From the NCBI GenBank assembly GCA_030549205.1, contig JAUKTV010000006.1:1816501-1880500 (forward strand): a stretch of DNA of 64,000 bases. The letters are read 5' to 3'. A program made the position numbers and the translations under genes. This document shows positions 1 to 10,192 of this stretch, in pieces; the first letter of the stretch is position 1; each line of letters opens with the position of its first letter. A model generated the notes under the pieces. It saw only the letters and a program-made list of their open reading frames with translations, ran no database searches and had not been told where the DNA came from. This DNA is from Apiosordaria backusii (Eukaryota; Ascomycota; Sordariomycetes; Sordariales; Lasiosphaeriaceae).

Positions 1-352
1 CGACTATAATTGCCTTGGTTATCTGCCCGGAATGCTCTCAAGCACACACTGTAATCGCCCGGCGGAAATTCACATTTTTGTATCGATAGACTTCTATACC
101 ATCTTGCAATTCTGTTGGTATGCAGGCTCGCTGACGGACAAGACCAAAGCGACGTGAGTGTCGGTCACCACAAGTGCATGACTGAGAAAGCGGATTGAGA
201 TTTCCGAGATAGCTAGCTACCTAGAGTATCTAAATACTGGTCCCAACCTCAGTCACTGTAGCTGCTACCAAATTCACAGCCCCAAAGCGTTCAGAAATCA
301 TGAAATAATCTCCGCATATGCTAGCCTGCCCGGTGCTAGTGGCCGAACCACC
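1..352. other. gene-free stretch
   Basis: This is the 3' flank of the crystallin-like gene. I see no open frame, RNA gene or repeat here that I can support. Confidence 0.5.
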
Positions 353-1421
353 TTATTTGGCGGGCTCATTGTCGGGAATGCAGCGCTCGCTATCCGTAAT
401 GTCCCAGCAGGTAATCGACTGAATATGGTCGTGGAAGGCTGTGGTGGTAATGTTCGTAGCAAGAGTGGCCTGGAAGCGGTTGCCACCACAGTCGAGCTCA
501 CTAAAGCAAGTTGATCAGCCAACAATGATAGGGCCCAGTACCTTGCACGCGAGGAATTATTGAACTTACCTGAACCACGAGCAGCAAGTCGTCTCGTCAT
601 CGTTTCTAAAAGAGTCGATGGTGTTTCTCCACTCATCAGAAAAGTTCACTTCGCCCACATGTGTTAGAACCCGCAACCCAGACATGGACAGGAGAACTAC
701 TCACCGCAGTGACCAAGGGGCAGGGCTTTATCGCCGAGGTTCTTATTGTCAAAGCTGGCGCATTCACCCTCGAACTTGGGGCCCTTGCAAAAGGTCACAC
801 TGCCGTATCCCCCGTTGCTGTTGGATCTGGTGTCCAGCTCGGTGTTGGCAGGCGCAACGGCAAGCTCTCCAGAGAAGTCGTCGGGGTCGCAAAAGTCCTC
901 CGCGTTGGCCTGGCATCTATATGACTTGATCGAATCGTCCCACTCGGTGCCACCCAACTTGTCGGCTGTCTGCGTGCGAAGGAACGGCTTGTCAAAAGGG
1001 CAATCGAGATCGCTGCGAAAATTACAAGATGTGATCAGCAATCGGGGATTTTCCGAAACTGGACGAAAAAAACAAACAACTTACCGCCACCATTTGCAGC
1101 ACCAGTCCTGCTCATTGTGGTTAGTGTAGGAGCTGATTTGGTTCTGCCAGTCAGAGGGCAAGTTGTCTGTGTTGTAGGAGGTCAGCATGGTCAGATACCT
1201 AGATAGCATGCCGACAAAGGGAGGGGATCCTGACAACACTGCATGTCCTTGCGATCTCTGTCGAAGAACTGCTTGTCACCCTGAAAGTGTTCGTCCTTGT
1301 AGTAGGTGATGCTGGCGCCAGGAGCGCGCTGTCTCTTTTCGAGAGCGGGAATGGCCGAACCAAAGACAGGGGTGGCGGCAATGGCAGCGGCCAAGACTGA
1401 AATGATCCTGGGGGAGACCAT
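353..1421 (-). CDS. secreted protein with two beta/gamma-crystallin-like repeats
   Basis: I read five exons: 1421-1235, 1166-1085, 1012-705, 648-570 and 500-353. They join to 804 nt (267 residues). Every intron has a GT donor and an AG acceptor, and most show a CTRAC-type branch site (CTGAC, CTGAT or CTAAC). The N-terminus (MVSPRIISVLAAAIAATPVFG) is a signal peptide, followed by a KR site that could be cleaved by a Kex2-like protease. The mature part holds two similar units. Unit 1 has ITYYKDEHFQGDKQFF, then C-x-LPSDWQNQISSY, then WCCKWWRDLDC. Unit 2 has SVTFCKGPKFEGECASF, then C-x-NFSDEWRNTIDSF, then TCCSWFSELDC. The aromatic/Gly start and the W-x-n-x-I-S-S core resemble Greek-key beta/gamma-crystallin motifs. 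Many paired cysteines fit an extracellular fold. The function is unknown. Family assignment is by motif only. Confidence 0.72.
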
Positions 1422-2036
1422 AGTGACTAGTGCTTTGCGAGTTTGAGTGATTGTGCTTGTGGATTGGGAGTTGTGTGCGAGAAAAAGAATTTGGTTCCGA
1501 GTTGTGGAAGGGAAGGCAAGCTATATGCCCGCAAGTCGGGAGCACTCTGGCTGTCTCATGGAGGGCCCGAGCATAGTATCCCGCATCGGAGCAGCAATAT
1601 CTTGCTCATGATGTCAGACTTGCCGAAATTGGTCGAAAATCAACCTGGAATGAGTAGGTTGAGGAAGTCACGCTCCAAACCCTCTGACCCAGAGCATTGA
1701 GGAGCGAGTGTTTTCATACCTACACTAATGGGACGACCCGTAAGATGACACTGCGGCACACCGGTTTGGCGGATTTAGCCCTTAATACACTTTGGGCAGT
1801 CGATCCTTCATCACCGTTGCGCAGTTATTTCTTCGTTGTGCTTCCCACAAGTGCTGAGATAGGCGGAGCATGCATCGAATAGTTGTTTGAGGAGTAGGAC
1901 TTGCTCATCAAGATCTAAAAAGCCATGTGGCACCGCCTGCTTCTACTCCACAGCCTATGACGATGTTTTGAGCGCAAAAATAGGGACGAAAACACACTCG
2001 GGAAGGCTTGACGGGTAGATACGGCCGTGGAGGTTG
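1422..2036. other. intergenic, no gene seen
   Basis: This holds the promoter side of the crystallin-like gene. The short open frames (for example 1697-1882) show no family features and I do not support them as genes. Confidence 0.4.
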
Positions 2037-2429
2037 TCATGGCCCGTCCTTGTGACCAGTTCCGCCAGCAAGAGAGAAGGAGCGAGGTTCTTCAAGACAA
2101 GGTGCCTGCAACTCAGAGGTCGAGAGTTTTGAGTTAGGTAACGAGACGAGAGGCTCTTGTACCATTGCCGACAACGTGATGGATCTAGATAGCCATCCCG
2201 ATACAACGATTTCCCTCCACAACGGGCTCTGTTCATCGCCAAGCCGAAGAAATCCGATAAACGCCAGACACGCAAGGATTATAGGGATTCCTACAGCCAA
2301 AATAATGATGGCCCAAGTGTCCAACCGCTTGGAGAGTGTTATCTGGCCATAACCTGGCTGTTGCATTGCTTGGTGATGGACCAAGGACATGGTAGGCCCA
2401 GAATATTCCACCATCGCGCTGTTTAGCAA
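2037..2429 (-). pseudogene. N-terminal remnant of a fungal multi-pass membrane protein
   Basis: The frame starts MLNSAMVEY and contains one strong membrane segment (about residues 40-62, WAIIILAVGIPIILACLAFI). It is followed by PLWREIVVSGWLSRSITLSAM. That W-x-x-I-x-x-x-x-W-x-x-R-x-I-T-L pattern is what I associate with the first helix and loop of large fungal membrane proteins of unknown function. After this the frame loses family-like character and stops. A possible intron follows SAM: a GT donor, a CCTAAC branch and a TTGCAG acceptor. Splicing it adds only about 22 unrelated residues before a stop. A short real gene is possible, but truncation fits better. Confidence 0.35.
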
Positions 2430-3706
2430 TGAATGCTGGGAAAAGGTAGGTAGGGAGCTAAAACTAGAGAAGAGAGAAAGAAATGGGTGGGAATACCCAA
2501 CTGACAGATGGCCGCTGTCTTAAACAGATGTCCAGTGGTAGACACACCTTAGAGGTCTGTAAGATATCGGCAACATACTTCTGTCCAAAGGAGGCACTTC
2601 TGCATAGAGGGGGCCATTTGCAGCAAAAGGATTGAGGTGGCAATCCACGCATGCATGTGAGAATTGTCGTGGCCTGTCCATGTGCAAGCCATGATGTCCA
2701 GCCGCACAAGGCTCTGATCTTGGCGTCTCGGCTTCCCAAGACATATTTGTGATAGAACACTGCAGTCTGATCATATCAGCTCACCCACAATGATCTCTTC
2801 GATGATATTGGATATTTTGTCAGACACCTTCCCAACAGGTCGGCTCCACCCGGGTCGTGAGCCCTAACTCGGGGCTGGTATCTCTCAGGTTCTCTGCGAG
2901 GAGCATCGAGAAAGATTCAACATAAGAGAAGAAGCGGCAGATAAAGTCCTTTATTAGCAACGAGAAGAGCAGCACACAAGGCTTAGTAAGTGTTATGGGT
3001 TAGCGCGCTTGCATCCCGGTTGCTCTATTTTCTCGGGGGACTGTTAAGTAGTTGGCCCCCAAGATGACAGCTGCGCCTCACCCGCACAGCGACCGGGCCG
3101 CCACACCGCCGCTGGCTGTTGGGATGATTTCAGATGCGGCGGGTTTCAAACGGGGGTACTTGTTTCAAACCAAGTACCGACCAGGCCCGAGCAGTGCAAA
3201 TGGACTTTTGTTCACTGACGTCAAGGTCATGTTGTGGTCTTTCTTGTCGGAGGACAGAAGCACTCTGACAAAAGACCGGTCCGTCATTTACTGCCCGCTT
3301 CACGGTCACCCGCCCTATCGTCGCCAGCCATTGCATAAACAAGCGTTAGAAGCTCAGTGGTTCCCTCATAATTTGCACTAACATGCCCACTGCTCAGAAG
3401 CCTCAGTTGTCCAGTTTCAGACCTAACGACTCCAGACTACCGATAGATGGCCGGGAGCATTTCCACCTCTTCAGCCATGCCCGTCGTCGACTATCGTGGC
3501 CACAATACAGTCAATGTCCTGACATGGACAGCGACCCATTGTGATGGTCGATCATATAAACAAATGGGCCTCCGTCCCCAGGCTGATCGACGCACATCGC
3601 GAAACAAAGCAGATCAGGAAACATACTAGAACGTAATCAAGTATTTTACCCTGTTATCCCCTCGTTATTAACCCACCGAAAGCTCTACCCCAATCCCGAC
3701 AGTATC
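2430..3706. other. intergenic, no gene seen
   Basis: The open frames at 2464-2774 and 3052-3381 have no domain, no membrane or signal segment, and no splice-supported extension. The last 300 bases are likely the promoter of the gene at 3707. Confidence 0.4.
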
Positions 3707-4876
3707 ATGGACGTCGAATTCAAACCCAACAACAACTCTATCACCAGCGAATCTGCCCCACTCATCGAGCCTGTCGATAGCGCCAGCGACCAAGATTTGT
3801 TTATGGTTCCCCTGAAAAGACCTTCTCCAAAACTGCCTTCTTCTCGGTACAGAAACGTCCGCCCTCGCTCGCCTCCCCGCCCTCCCACTACTCTCAAGAG
3901 AACGCCGCAGCTTCCTACCGAAGAGCAAATCAACCAGCTCGTGGCCATGGCGTATCAAAGTCCTCCTCTTTCTCAAGCTGCGGGTGAGAAGACTGACGCC
4001 ATGATGAAAACGCCCCCAACAACAATGTTTGGATCTCTCCTGATGTCTCCGGACCAAAATCAAGGACCCTCCCTCTCCATGGTCTACCACAGCCCTCCAA
4101 TGTCCAGCAGAAACATCAACGACAACCTCAACAGCACAGCTGCAAACTCCACCCCTGCCCTCGGCGGCATCCTCTCTCCTAATCTCAGCGACGAAAACGG
4201 TCGAGCAGGGAAATCTTCTCCCAACATGGCCTCCACCACAAACGACAACCCCACCACCGCCCGCAACACCTCCCGATCTGCCTCCCCCCAGCAATCCACC
4301 AAGGCTTCGTCTGTCTACGACACCCCTCCCACCTCCCAAGAAAAGAAGGAATCCACCCTCCCCCCTCCCATCCCACCCCTCTCCGCCTCCCGGCCCGCCC
4401 CAGCCCGCCCATACAACCTCAACCTAACTAAAGCCAACCTCGGCCTCGCCCTCCAACTAAACAGCACCCATGACTCCAACCTCTTGGCTCCCCCCATCGA
4501 CCCCAACTGGGCCCTCAACCCTGACTCCCCCATGGAGCGCGCCTCCCAGATGCGCGCCACCCCCGACAGCGCCTACGACCGCGCGAGACAGATGGAGATC
4601 AGGAGGTCAGAGTGGAAGCACATCGTCTATCGATTTCCTGTTAAAGGGTCAGGTCACTGGGTTATCGACTGTGATTTGACGGAAAGCAGCCACGCGAGGT
4701 TGAGCGATGTGGCGAACAGGAGCTCGGAGGGGTTTGAGTGGAATGGGGATTACGAGCTGGCGAATATTTACCGGGTTTTGGCGCTGGCGCATAGGAAGGT
4801 GGGGGAGGAGATGAGGACGGAGAGGATTGGGGGGTTGAAGAGTCAGAGGGTTGCGCAGAGTGCTGCTGCTGCGTGA
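3707..4876 (+). CDS. proline/serine-rich protein of unknown function, 389 aa
   Basis: This is a single exon with start ATG at 3707 and a stop at 4876. Residues 1-280 are low complexity, rich in Pro, Ser, Thr and Asn, with many SPP/TPP-type sites that could be phosphorylated. They are probably disordered. Residues 300-380 look folded: RRSEWKHIVYRFPVKGSGHW, then IDCDLTESSHARL, then a helical ELANIYRVLALAHRKVGEEM. The strong C-ending codon choice through the disordered part supports real coding. I do not recognise the family. A nuclear or regulatory role would be a guess. Confidence 0.7.
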   Translation: MDVEFKPNNNSITSESAPLIEPVDSASDQDLFMVPLKRPSPKLPSSRYRNVRPRSPPRPPTTLKRTPQLPTEEQINQLVAMAYQSPPLSQAAGEKTDAMMKTPPTTMFGSLLMSPDQNQGPSLSMVYHSPPMSSRNINDNLNSTAANSTPALGGILSPNLSDENGRAGKSSPNMASTTNDNPTTARNTSRSASPQQSTKASSVYDTPPTSQEKKESTLPPPIPPLSASRPAPARPYNLNLTKANLGLALQLNSTHDSNLLAPPIDPNWALNPDSPMERASQMRATPDSAYDRARQMEIRRSEWKHIVYRFPVKGSGHWVIDCDLTESSHARLSDVANRSSEGFEWNGDYELANIYRVLALAHRKVGEEMRTERIGGLKSQRVAQSAAAA

Positions 4877-5279
4877 AGAGCTGGTGTGGGTGCTTGGCTT
4901 TTTTTTGATTGGATTCCAGGTTGTTAGAGCATTGCATTGCGTTGGCGTTTGGAGTTCTGGCTTCTGTTGACTGGTTATATAATGTTCAAGATACCTAGGA
5001 TGGTAATTTACAAGAGTGTTGCTCGCCCGAAAACTACGGATAGACTAGGTAGTATCTTTCAAAGCTTGTGAACTATCTCCCAAGGCCCATCGGCTGACTT
5101 ATAAGCGCAATCAACGACTTTTAAGGCCTATCCAATGTTCAGGAGTGCAGTATCTGTGCTTTTAGACTCCATGTCCCCCCCACACCATTTCCCTTGAAAG
5201 CAAACCATGATTTTCCAAGTTTACTTGCTTGTTTTCCTGACGACACCGTCCCCATCCCACTAACCTCAATCAGACGCGG
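4877..5279. other. convergent intergenic spacer
   Basis: This lies between the 3' ends of the orphan gene (+) and the GMC gene (-). It should contain both polyadenylation regions. I see no gene. Confidence 0.5.
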
Positions 5280-7539
5280 CTAAGCCCTCGCCTTGATCAA
5301 ATCAGCAGCCTAGGTACACACTTCAGTCAGCACATCACCCTAGGAGAACGTGATTCCCACATCACGGGAAGAAAAAACATACCTTCTCAGCAGCAGCATA
5401 AACAGTCATACTCGTCGCCGCGCCCACAATCGTAGGAAAGATGCTCGTGTCAATCACGCTCAACCTTTTCACCCCATACACCTCCAATCCCTCACTCACC
5501 ACTCCCCCCCACTCCCTCGGCATTTTCGCTGCCGTCCCACTAGGATGGTAGACGCTCGGTACCAAATTGTCCCTCAGCCAATCTTTCAACCTCTCATCGG
5601 ATTCATACCCGGGACCAGGCTGCGTCTCTCCCAGCGTTAAGTTGACATACTGCTTTAGCGTGCTATCCGGCCCGGTGAAGAACCTTCTGAAGAACTTTAG
5701 ATTCTCGGCTACGATTTCAAGATCAAGGGGGTTAGATGCAAAGCGGTAGTCGACAATAGGTTCAGAGAGCGGAGAGGAAAGGTTGAGAGTGACGGTCCCG
5801 CGGGACAGGCCGTGCATAAGTTGAGGTGCGGCAACAGGGAGACCACCGAGGCCAGTGGCGGAGAAGGCAAAATTCTTGTCGAGCATACCAGCAGCATAGA
5901 GACGTTGTTGCTGGGCATATCCGGCGATGATTGTCGGGTGGGTATCAGGGGGGAAGAACTGCCCTGGGGATTGGGCGAGGTAGGTAGCGGAGAGGGTTTG
6001 GTAGCGGGCGGGGGAGATGACGGGGAGGCCGATCATGAGGAGGAGGCCGGGGCCGTAGATGAAGTCTGAGTTGGGGGGGATGGTGGTGTTTACTTCTGGG
6101 TGGGGAGGGGGCGTGGTCCCTGGATGGGTGTTAGTGTCACCTCGGAGATAGGGATAGACAATGGGGTACAAACAGTTGAACTGCAACAGGGGCTCATAAG
6201 CGTGGTCTTGCAAGTTGGCGCCCACGCCGGGTAAGTCGACCACGACAGGGATCTTGGCTTTCTTTAACAGAGACGCAGGGCCAACGCCGCTCAGCTGGAG
6301 TATCTGAGGCGTGTGAATGGCTCCAGCAGAGAGAATGACCTCTTTCCGGGCTTTGATCACCCTCTTGCCGTTACCCTTGTTATGCCCCTTGCCCTTGTCC
6401 TTGCTCTTGCCCTTGCCCTCGTGCTCTTCAACAGGCCATCGAGGAGATATTTCCACCCCATCGGCTGTCTTTCCCTTGAAGACCACCCGTTCAACCCTGG
6501 TAGCAGTGATGAGATGGTAGTTGTCTCTGTTGAGACCGTCGTAGTGCCCACTGCGAGAATATGATCGATTGAAGGAGATGGGCTCCATGGATCGAGGGGT
6601 CCAAGATAGACCAAGGACACCGACGGAATGGTCGATGGGCACCTCGACGCCAGTGTATTCACGCAGTGCCTGGTAGATGGGGACTGGAAACGTCAACTGA
6701 TGCGTCAAAAAATCTGTACTAAGAATGGGAGGTCACTCACGGATAGCGGGCAAGTGACCCCTCGAGAAAGAGGCAAAGATGCTGTGTTTGCTCGTGTTGG
6801 TTCCGTAGCTGCCTGCGTTGTAGGTCATGTTGTAAATGCTTGCAAGCTCTGGATGAGGCGCACTGCCGAGTTGGATGGCCTGACAGCGTTAGAGATGACA
6901 GGCTCTGGGTAATAGCGACAGCGTTTACCTTTCTGAAGTAGGGTTGGAGATCATCCCAGTTCCAACTGCTGTCTGGGACACCGGAAAGCTCAGCCCTGAT
7001 GTTGTTAGATCTTGAACGAAGAATGTGAATGCTATCCCTAAAAATACCAGTTGTTGTAGTCACGCTTCGTTCCTCTCTGAAACCCCTGAGCATTGACAGC
7101 TGAGCTGCCACCCACAATACAGCCAACATCGACCGGAAAGGTTCTGTTATTCAAGTTCACCTGAGGAACAGAGGTGATGTTGTACATGTTGGATCGTCCT
7201 CTGCGACCATCGGGTTCTGGAGGCATCACTTGCGTTAGTACTTGGTTTCATAGGTGTTTTATCCAGAAACATTTACCAATGATGCCATATTCGATAGCCA
7301 GGACGGTGTCTGTGAGCAATGTCAATTGATTGAACTCCTTGGTGCTTGACACATTACTGACACCTCCCACTCTCGCTCAATCTATCTGCAACGGTCAAAC
7401 CGGCAGTTCCACCACCAACGACAATGTAGTCGTAGACATCGTGTGCATCATCTCGATCATGTAGCAGCGAATAAGGATGTGCCAGTGCCAGAGAATGACC
7501 AAGGGCAATCAGACCTAAGAACAATGCCGTACGAGCCAT
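5280..7539 (-). CDS. secreted GMC (FAD) oxidoreductase
   Basis: I read seven exons: 7539-7362, 7309-7277, 7228-7048, 6995-6929, 6879-6741, 6683-5383 and 5309-5280. They join to 1929 nt (642 residues). The start is the ATG of MARTALFLGLIALGHSLALA, a signal peptide. The FAD-binding dinucleotide motif YDYIVVGGGTAGLTVADRLS follows. Further GMC marks are GCIVGGSSAVNAQG (the first GMC signature region) and AGAIHTPQILQLSGVG (second signature). The C-terminal catalytic region has VYHPSGTAA with the active-site His. The second catalytic position, often His or Asn, appears to be Ala-Thr in VGAATSMTVYAAAEK. A Lys/Gly-rich insertion near residues 290-320 (KGKSKDKGKG) is unusual. GMC enzymes oxidise alcohols or sugars; the substrate cannot be read from sequence. 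The last exon encodes only AADLIKARA. Confidence 0.88.
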
Positions 7540-8129
7540 AGCTTGGTTTCTCACAGTTGACACATGGGGAGAAAAGACGAAGGTCCGCTTGGCAGGGGAA
7601 GCTTATGTATCCCCCAATCCCAATGTCAGGCCCCTGGTTCGGAAGGCTTTGGCCGAGCTGCCGAGCAGTACCGATATCATCTTGTGCATACACCTCCTGT
7701 AGGAAAATTAGCTGGACCCTTCAAAAGGAATAGTCAACATGGATGGAGAGTGGTTGACCACTGAGAATGCTGCCCGCCCCATGTAACACAAGCCACACTG
7801 TTGTCCCAAAACGCATCTCACTTGGCAGTCAGCATTCTAGAGATATACTGCGGGGTTATATTGAGGGGAGAGCCCGGCCGGCGAGGAAGGCGAATCAGCC
7901 AACGAAGAGACGCGGCAAAAGAGAACCGTACATGTTACACAGAACCATACAGGTTCAAAGTCAAAGTGGTGATGTGATATCGGTGTAACCCAAATGCCCG
8001 CGCATGAATTGCGCCCAGGCAGCTTGGGTCATAGTAATTCTTCAAACAATACGAAATACCTTGCTCCTCTTGTACAAACCGTGGCTTTTTGTTTATCCGT
8101 CCCTGAAAATCCAAACGTTCTTGACATGT
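7540..8129. other. intergenic, promoter side of the GMC gene
   Basis: I see no convincing gene. The frame upstream of the GMC ATG continues to a GTG at 7563 but no ATG, which supports 7539 as the start. Confidence 0.5.
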
Positions 8130-9551
8130 TTACTCGGCCGAGTTTCGCACGAGCGGTTCTTCTTCGTTGCTCATCCTCCGATCGTCCTCGGCGCTAACGG
8201 CCGCTGGCTCATGCTTGTGAAGCTTAATATTGATAAACAAGGCGAACAAGCCAAGATCGTATGCCAATCGCAGCGCACCAGCAACAACATAGGCGACCCA
8301 AAATCGGTTGTTGCCGGCCAGGACGCCAGTGATGCTGGGGCCTGTGGTGGACGCAAGGGTACGTAGCATTCCAGTGATGCCCATGACGGCAGTTCGTTCT
8401 TCTGGCTTTACCACTGCCGCAATGAGAGCTGCCCGAGGCGCCTGGTCCATGTTGTTCAAGCCAACTCTGAGGAGCAGAAGAGCGAAGGTCATGGACACCG
8501 TCTTTGGTAGCGGAAACAACAGAACGGCGGTCGAGGAAGGGATATGGGTGAAGACCATTGTGTTGACTAATCCGATATACCGCGCCAGAGGTCCGGCGAA
8601 GATGTTGGAGAAGGAAGACAGGATGTAAGCGGTCGAAAGCATGTCGCCAAGGGCTGACTTGTTGAGATGAAACTTCTTGTCCATGTAGTAGGTCGTCAGG
8701 GACATGCTGACCATACCATCGGCAAGCGAGTCCACCATCAGCAAGAACCACAAGACGCCCACAATAGCCAATGTCTCCCGGGAGATCTGAGATACCCAAC
8801 TGGCCTTCTCCTTGGGTTGAGCCACACCATCATCCGTTGACCCCTCCAAAAGCGGCGCTGTCTCCCCATTGCCTGCCACAGGGGTCTTTTTGAGCTCGCA
8901 GCTTTCTGATAGCAAGGCACTGCAAGCCATATTTGCCAGCCCCATGATAGCGTATACCCAAAAGCACCCGTGATAGGCATCCAACAGGGTCCAACCCTCT
9001 TTGGCACTCAGCCAGTCGATAATGCGCCCCGATGTTGTTGTCCCCACTGCTGACCCCAGGCTAGCAGTGGTAACATACCAGACCAAGACATCGGCTCTTG
9101 TTTCTGGAGTGGTGAGTTCGGAAACAGTCGACTCTTCGATTGCTCTGAATGGCCCGAAATCCCCCCCGGTGGCGCTGATAACACCAACGACGGCCGCGGC
9201 AATCAGAACAAAATAGTTCTCGCAGAGTGCGAACGTGGCTCCGGAACATATCATGAGTATTGATCCCAAGAACAATGTCCTCCTTCTTCCAACATGGTCG
9301 GCAACCAGTGTCAGACACAGTGACAAGATGACATCCCCCAACAGCGTCAAACTCATAAACAGTCCAATCTGGTAGTCAGAAAACTGAAGCTCGGCAAAGA
9401 AAAGGGCCAGGATAAGACTGCTGGCACCGTAGGCGAACATGCGGCAGCTTCGGGAGAGGATGATGAGGTAAGCGTCGAGGCCGGTTGTGTAGACTGACAG
9501 GAGGCCTGACTCGCGATAGGCACGATGGCCGAGTGATTTGAAGGCTGCCAT
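8130..9551 (-). CDS. MFS transporter, 473 aa
   Basis: This is a single exon. The protein has about 12 hydrophobic segments in two halves, separated by a hydrophilic loop near residues 225-255 (GETAPLLEGSTDDG). The MFS motif A loop after helix 2 reads VADHVGRRRTLFLGS. The second half starts ETLAIVGVLWFLLMVDSLAD and includes NNMDQAPRAALIAAVVKPEE. The tail is short and charged. It resembles fungal MFS proteins of unassigned substrate, and no substrate can be inferred. It lies 590 bp upstream of the GMC gene on the same strand, with no sign of shared regulation. Confidence 0.88.
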   Translation of the reverse strand: MAAFKSLGHRAYRESGLLSVYTTGLDAYLIILSRSCRMFAYGASSLILALFFAELQFSDYQIGLFMSLTLLGDVILSLCLTLVADHVGRRRTLFLGSILMICSGATFALCENYFVLIAAAVVGVISATGGDFGPFRAIEESTVSELTTPETRADVLVWYVTTASLGSAVGTTTSGRIIDWLSAKEGWTLLDAYHGCFWVYAIMGLANMACSALLSESCELKKTPVAGNGETAPLLEGSTDDGVAQPKEKASWVSQISRETLAIVGVLWFLLMVDSLADGMVSMSLTTYYMDKKFHLNKSALGDMLSTAYILSSFSNIFAGPLARYIGLVNTMVFTHIPSSTAVLLFPLPKTVSMTFALLLLRVGLNNMDQAPRAALIAAVVKPEERTAVMGITGMLRTLASTTGPSITGVLAGNNRFWVAYVVAGALRLAYDLGLFALFINIKLHKHEPAAVSAEDDRRMSNEEEPLVRNSAE

Positions 9552-10192
9552 GACTCTTGATGTCGAAGATAGAAACTGAGGAAAAACGATAGGATATGAA
9601 GGAAATACAACAGATAAAACAGGTCTTCATCAGCGGCCATAGCCCGGATATGTCGGGGCCGGTTTCGGCACCGGAGAGGTCCACTTTTGACTGCACCAGG
9701 AGGGCATCATGAGAACTTGGCTGAGAGCCAACAGAAGGAGAAAGCGGAAAAAGAAAACAAGAGAAGTGTGAAAGAGACCAGCCGCGACTTGCCCAAGGTG
9801 AAAAAGTGGTACAATGGAGAGCTGAAAGCTGTGGGAGAGCGACAAATGGAGGAGATGAATGTGGTGATCGCATGGAAGCGGCTGAATAACAGCGAAGATA
9901 GTGATGAGAGGATACAGAACGGCAAACTCAGAGGCGATGGCGACGAGAGCTCAAGACTGTTTCGACGACGAAAAGGAAAATAGAGGAGTTTGGTGTTGAG
10001 GAAAGTGAAAACAGCCGCGTTCGCGCCCTGGCCATCAGGGTACTCACAGTAGGAATTAGACGCGCACGGTAAGATTACTGTGTTTATCTTTCCAGCCGTT
10101 TTGCATCATTCCACGATCGCAACTTTCCATTTGCCCCTCGCTGAATTTGCTATATCCTCACTCTTACTGTCCTCCCTCTCCTAGGTTGAATT
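9552..10192. other. divergent promoter region
   Basis: This is shared by the MFS gene (-) and the DnaJC28-like gene (+). The AG-rich stretch at about 9725-9990 gives open frames on both strands (for example 9687-9983) that are low-complexity artefacts. I see no gene. Confidence 0.5.
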
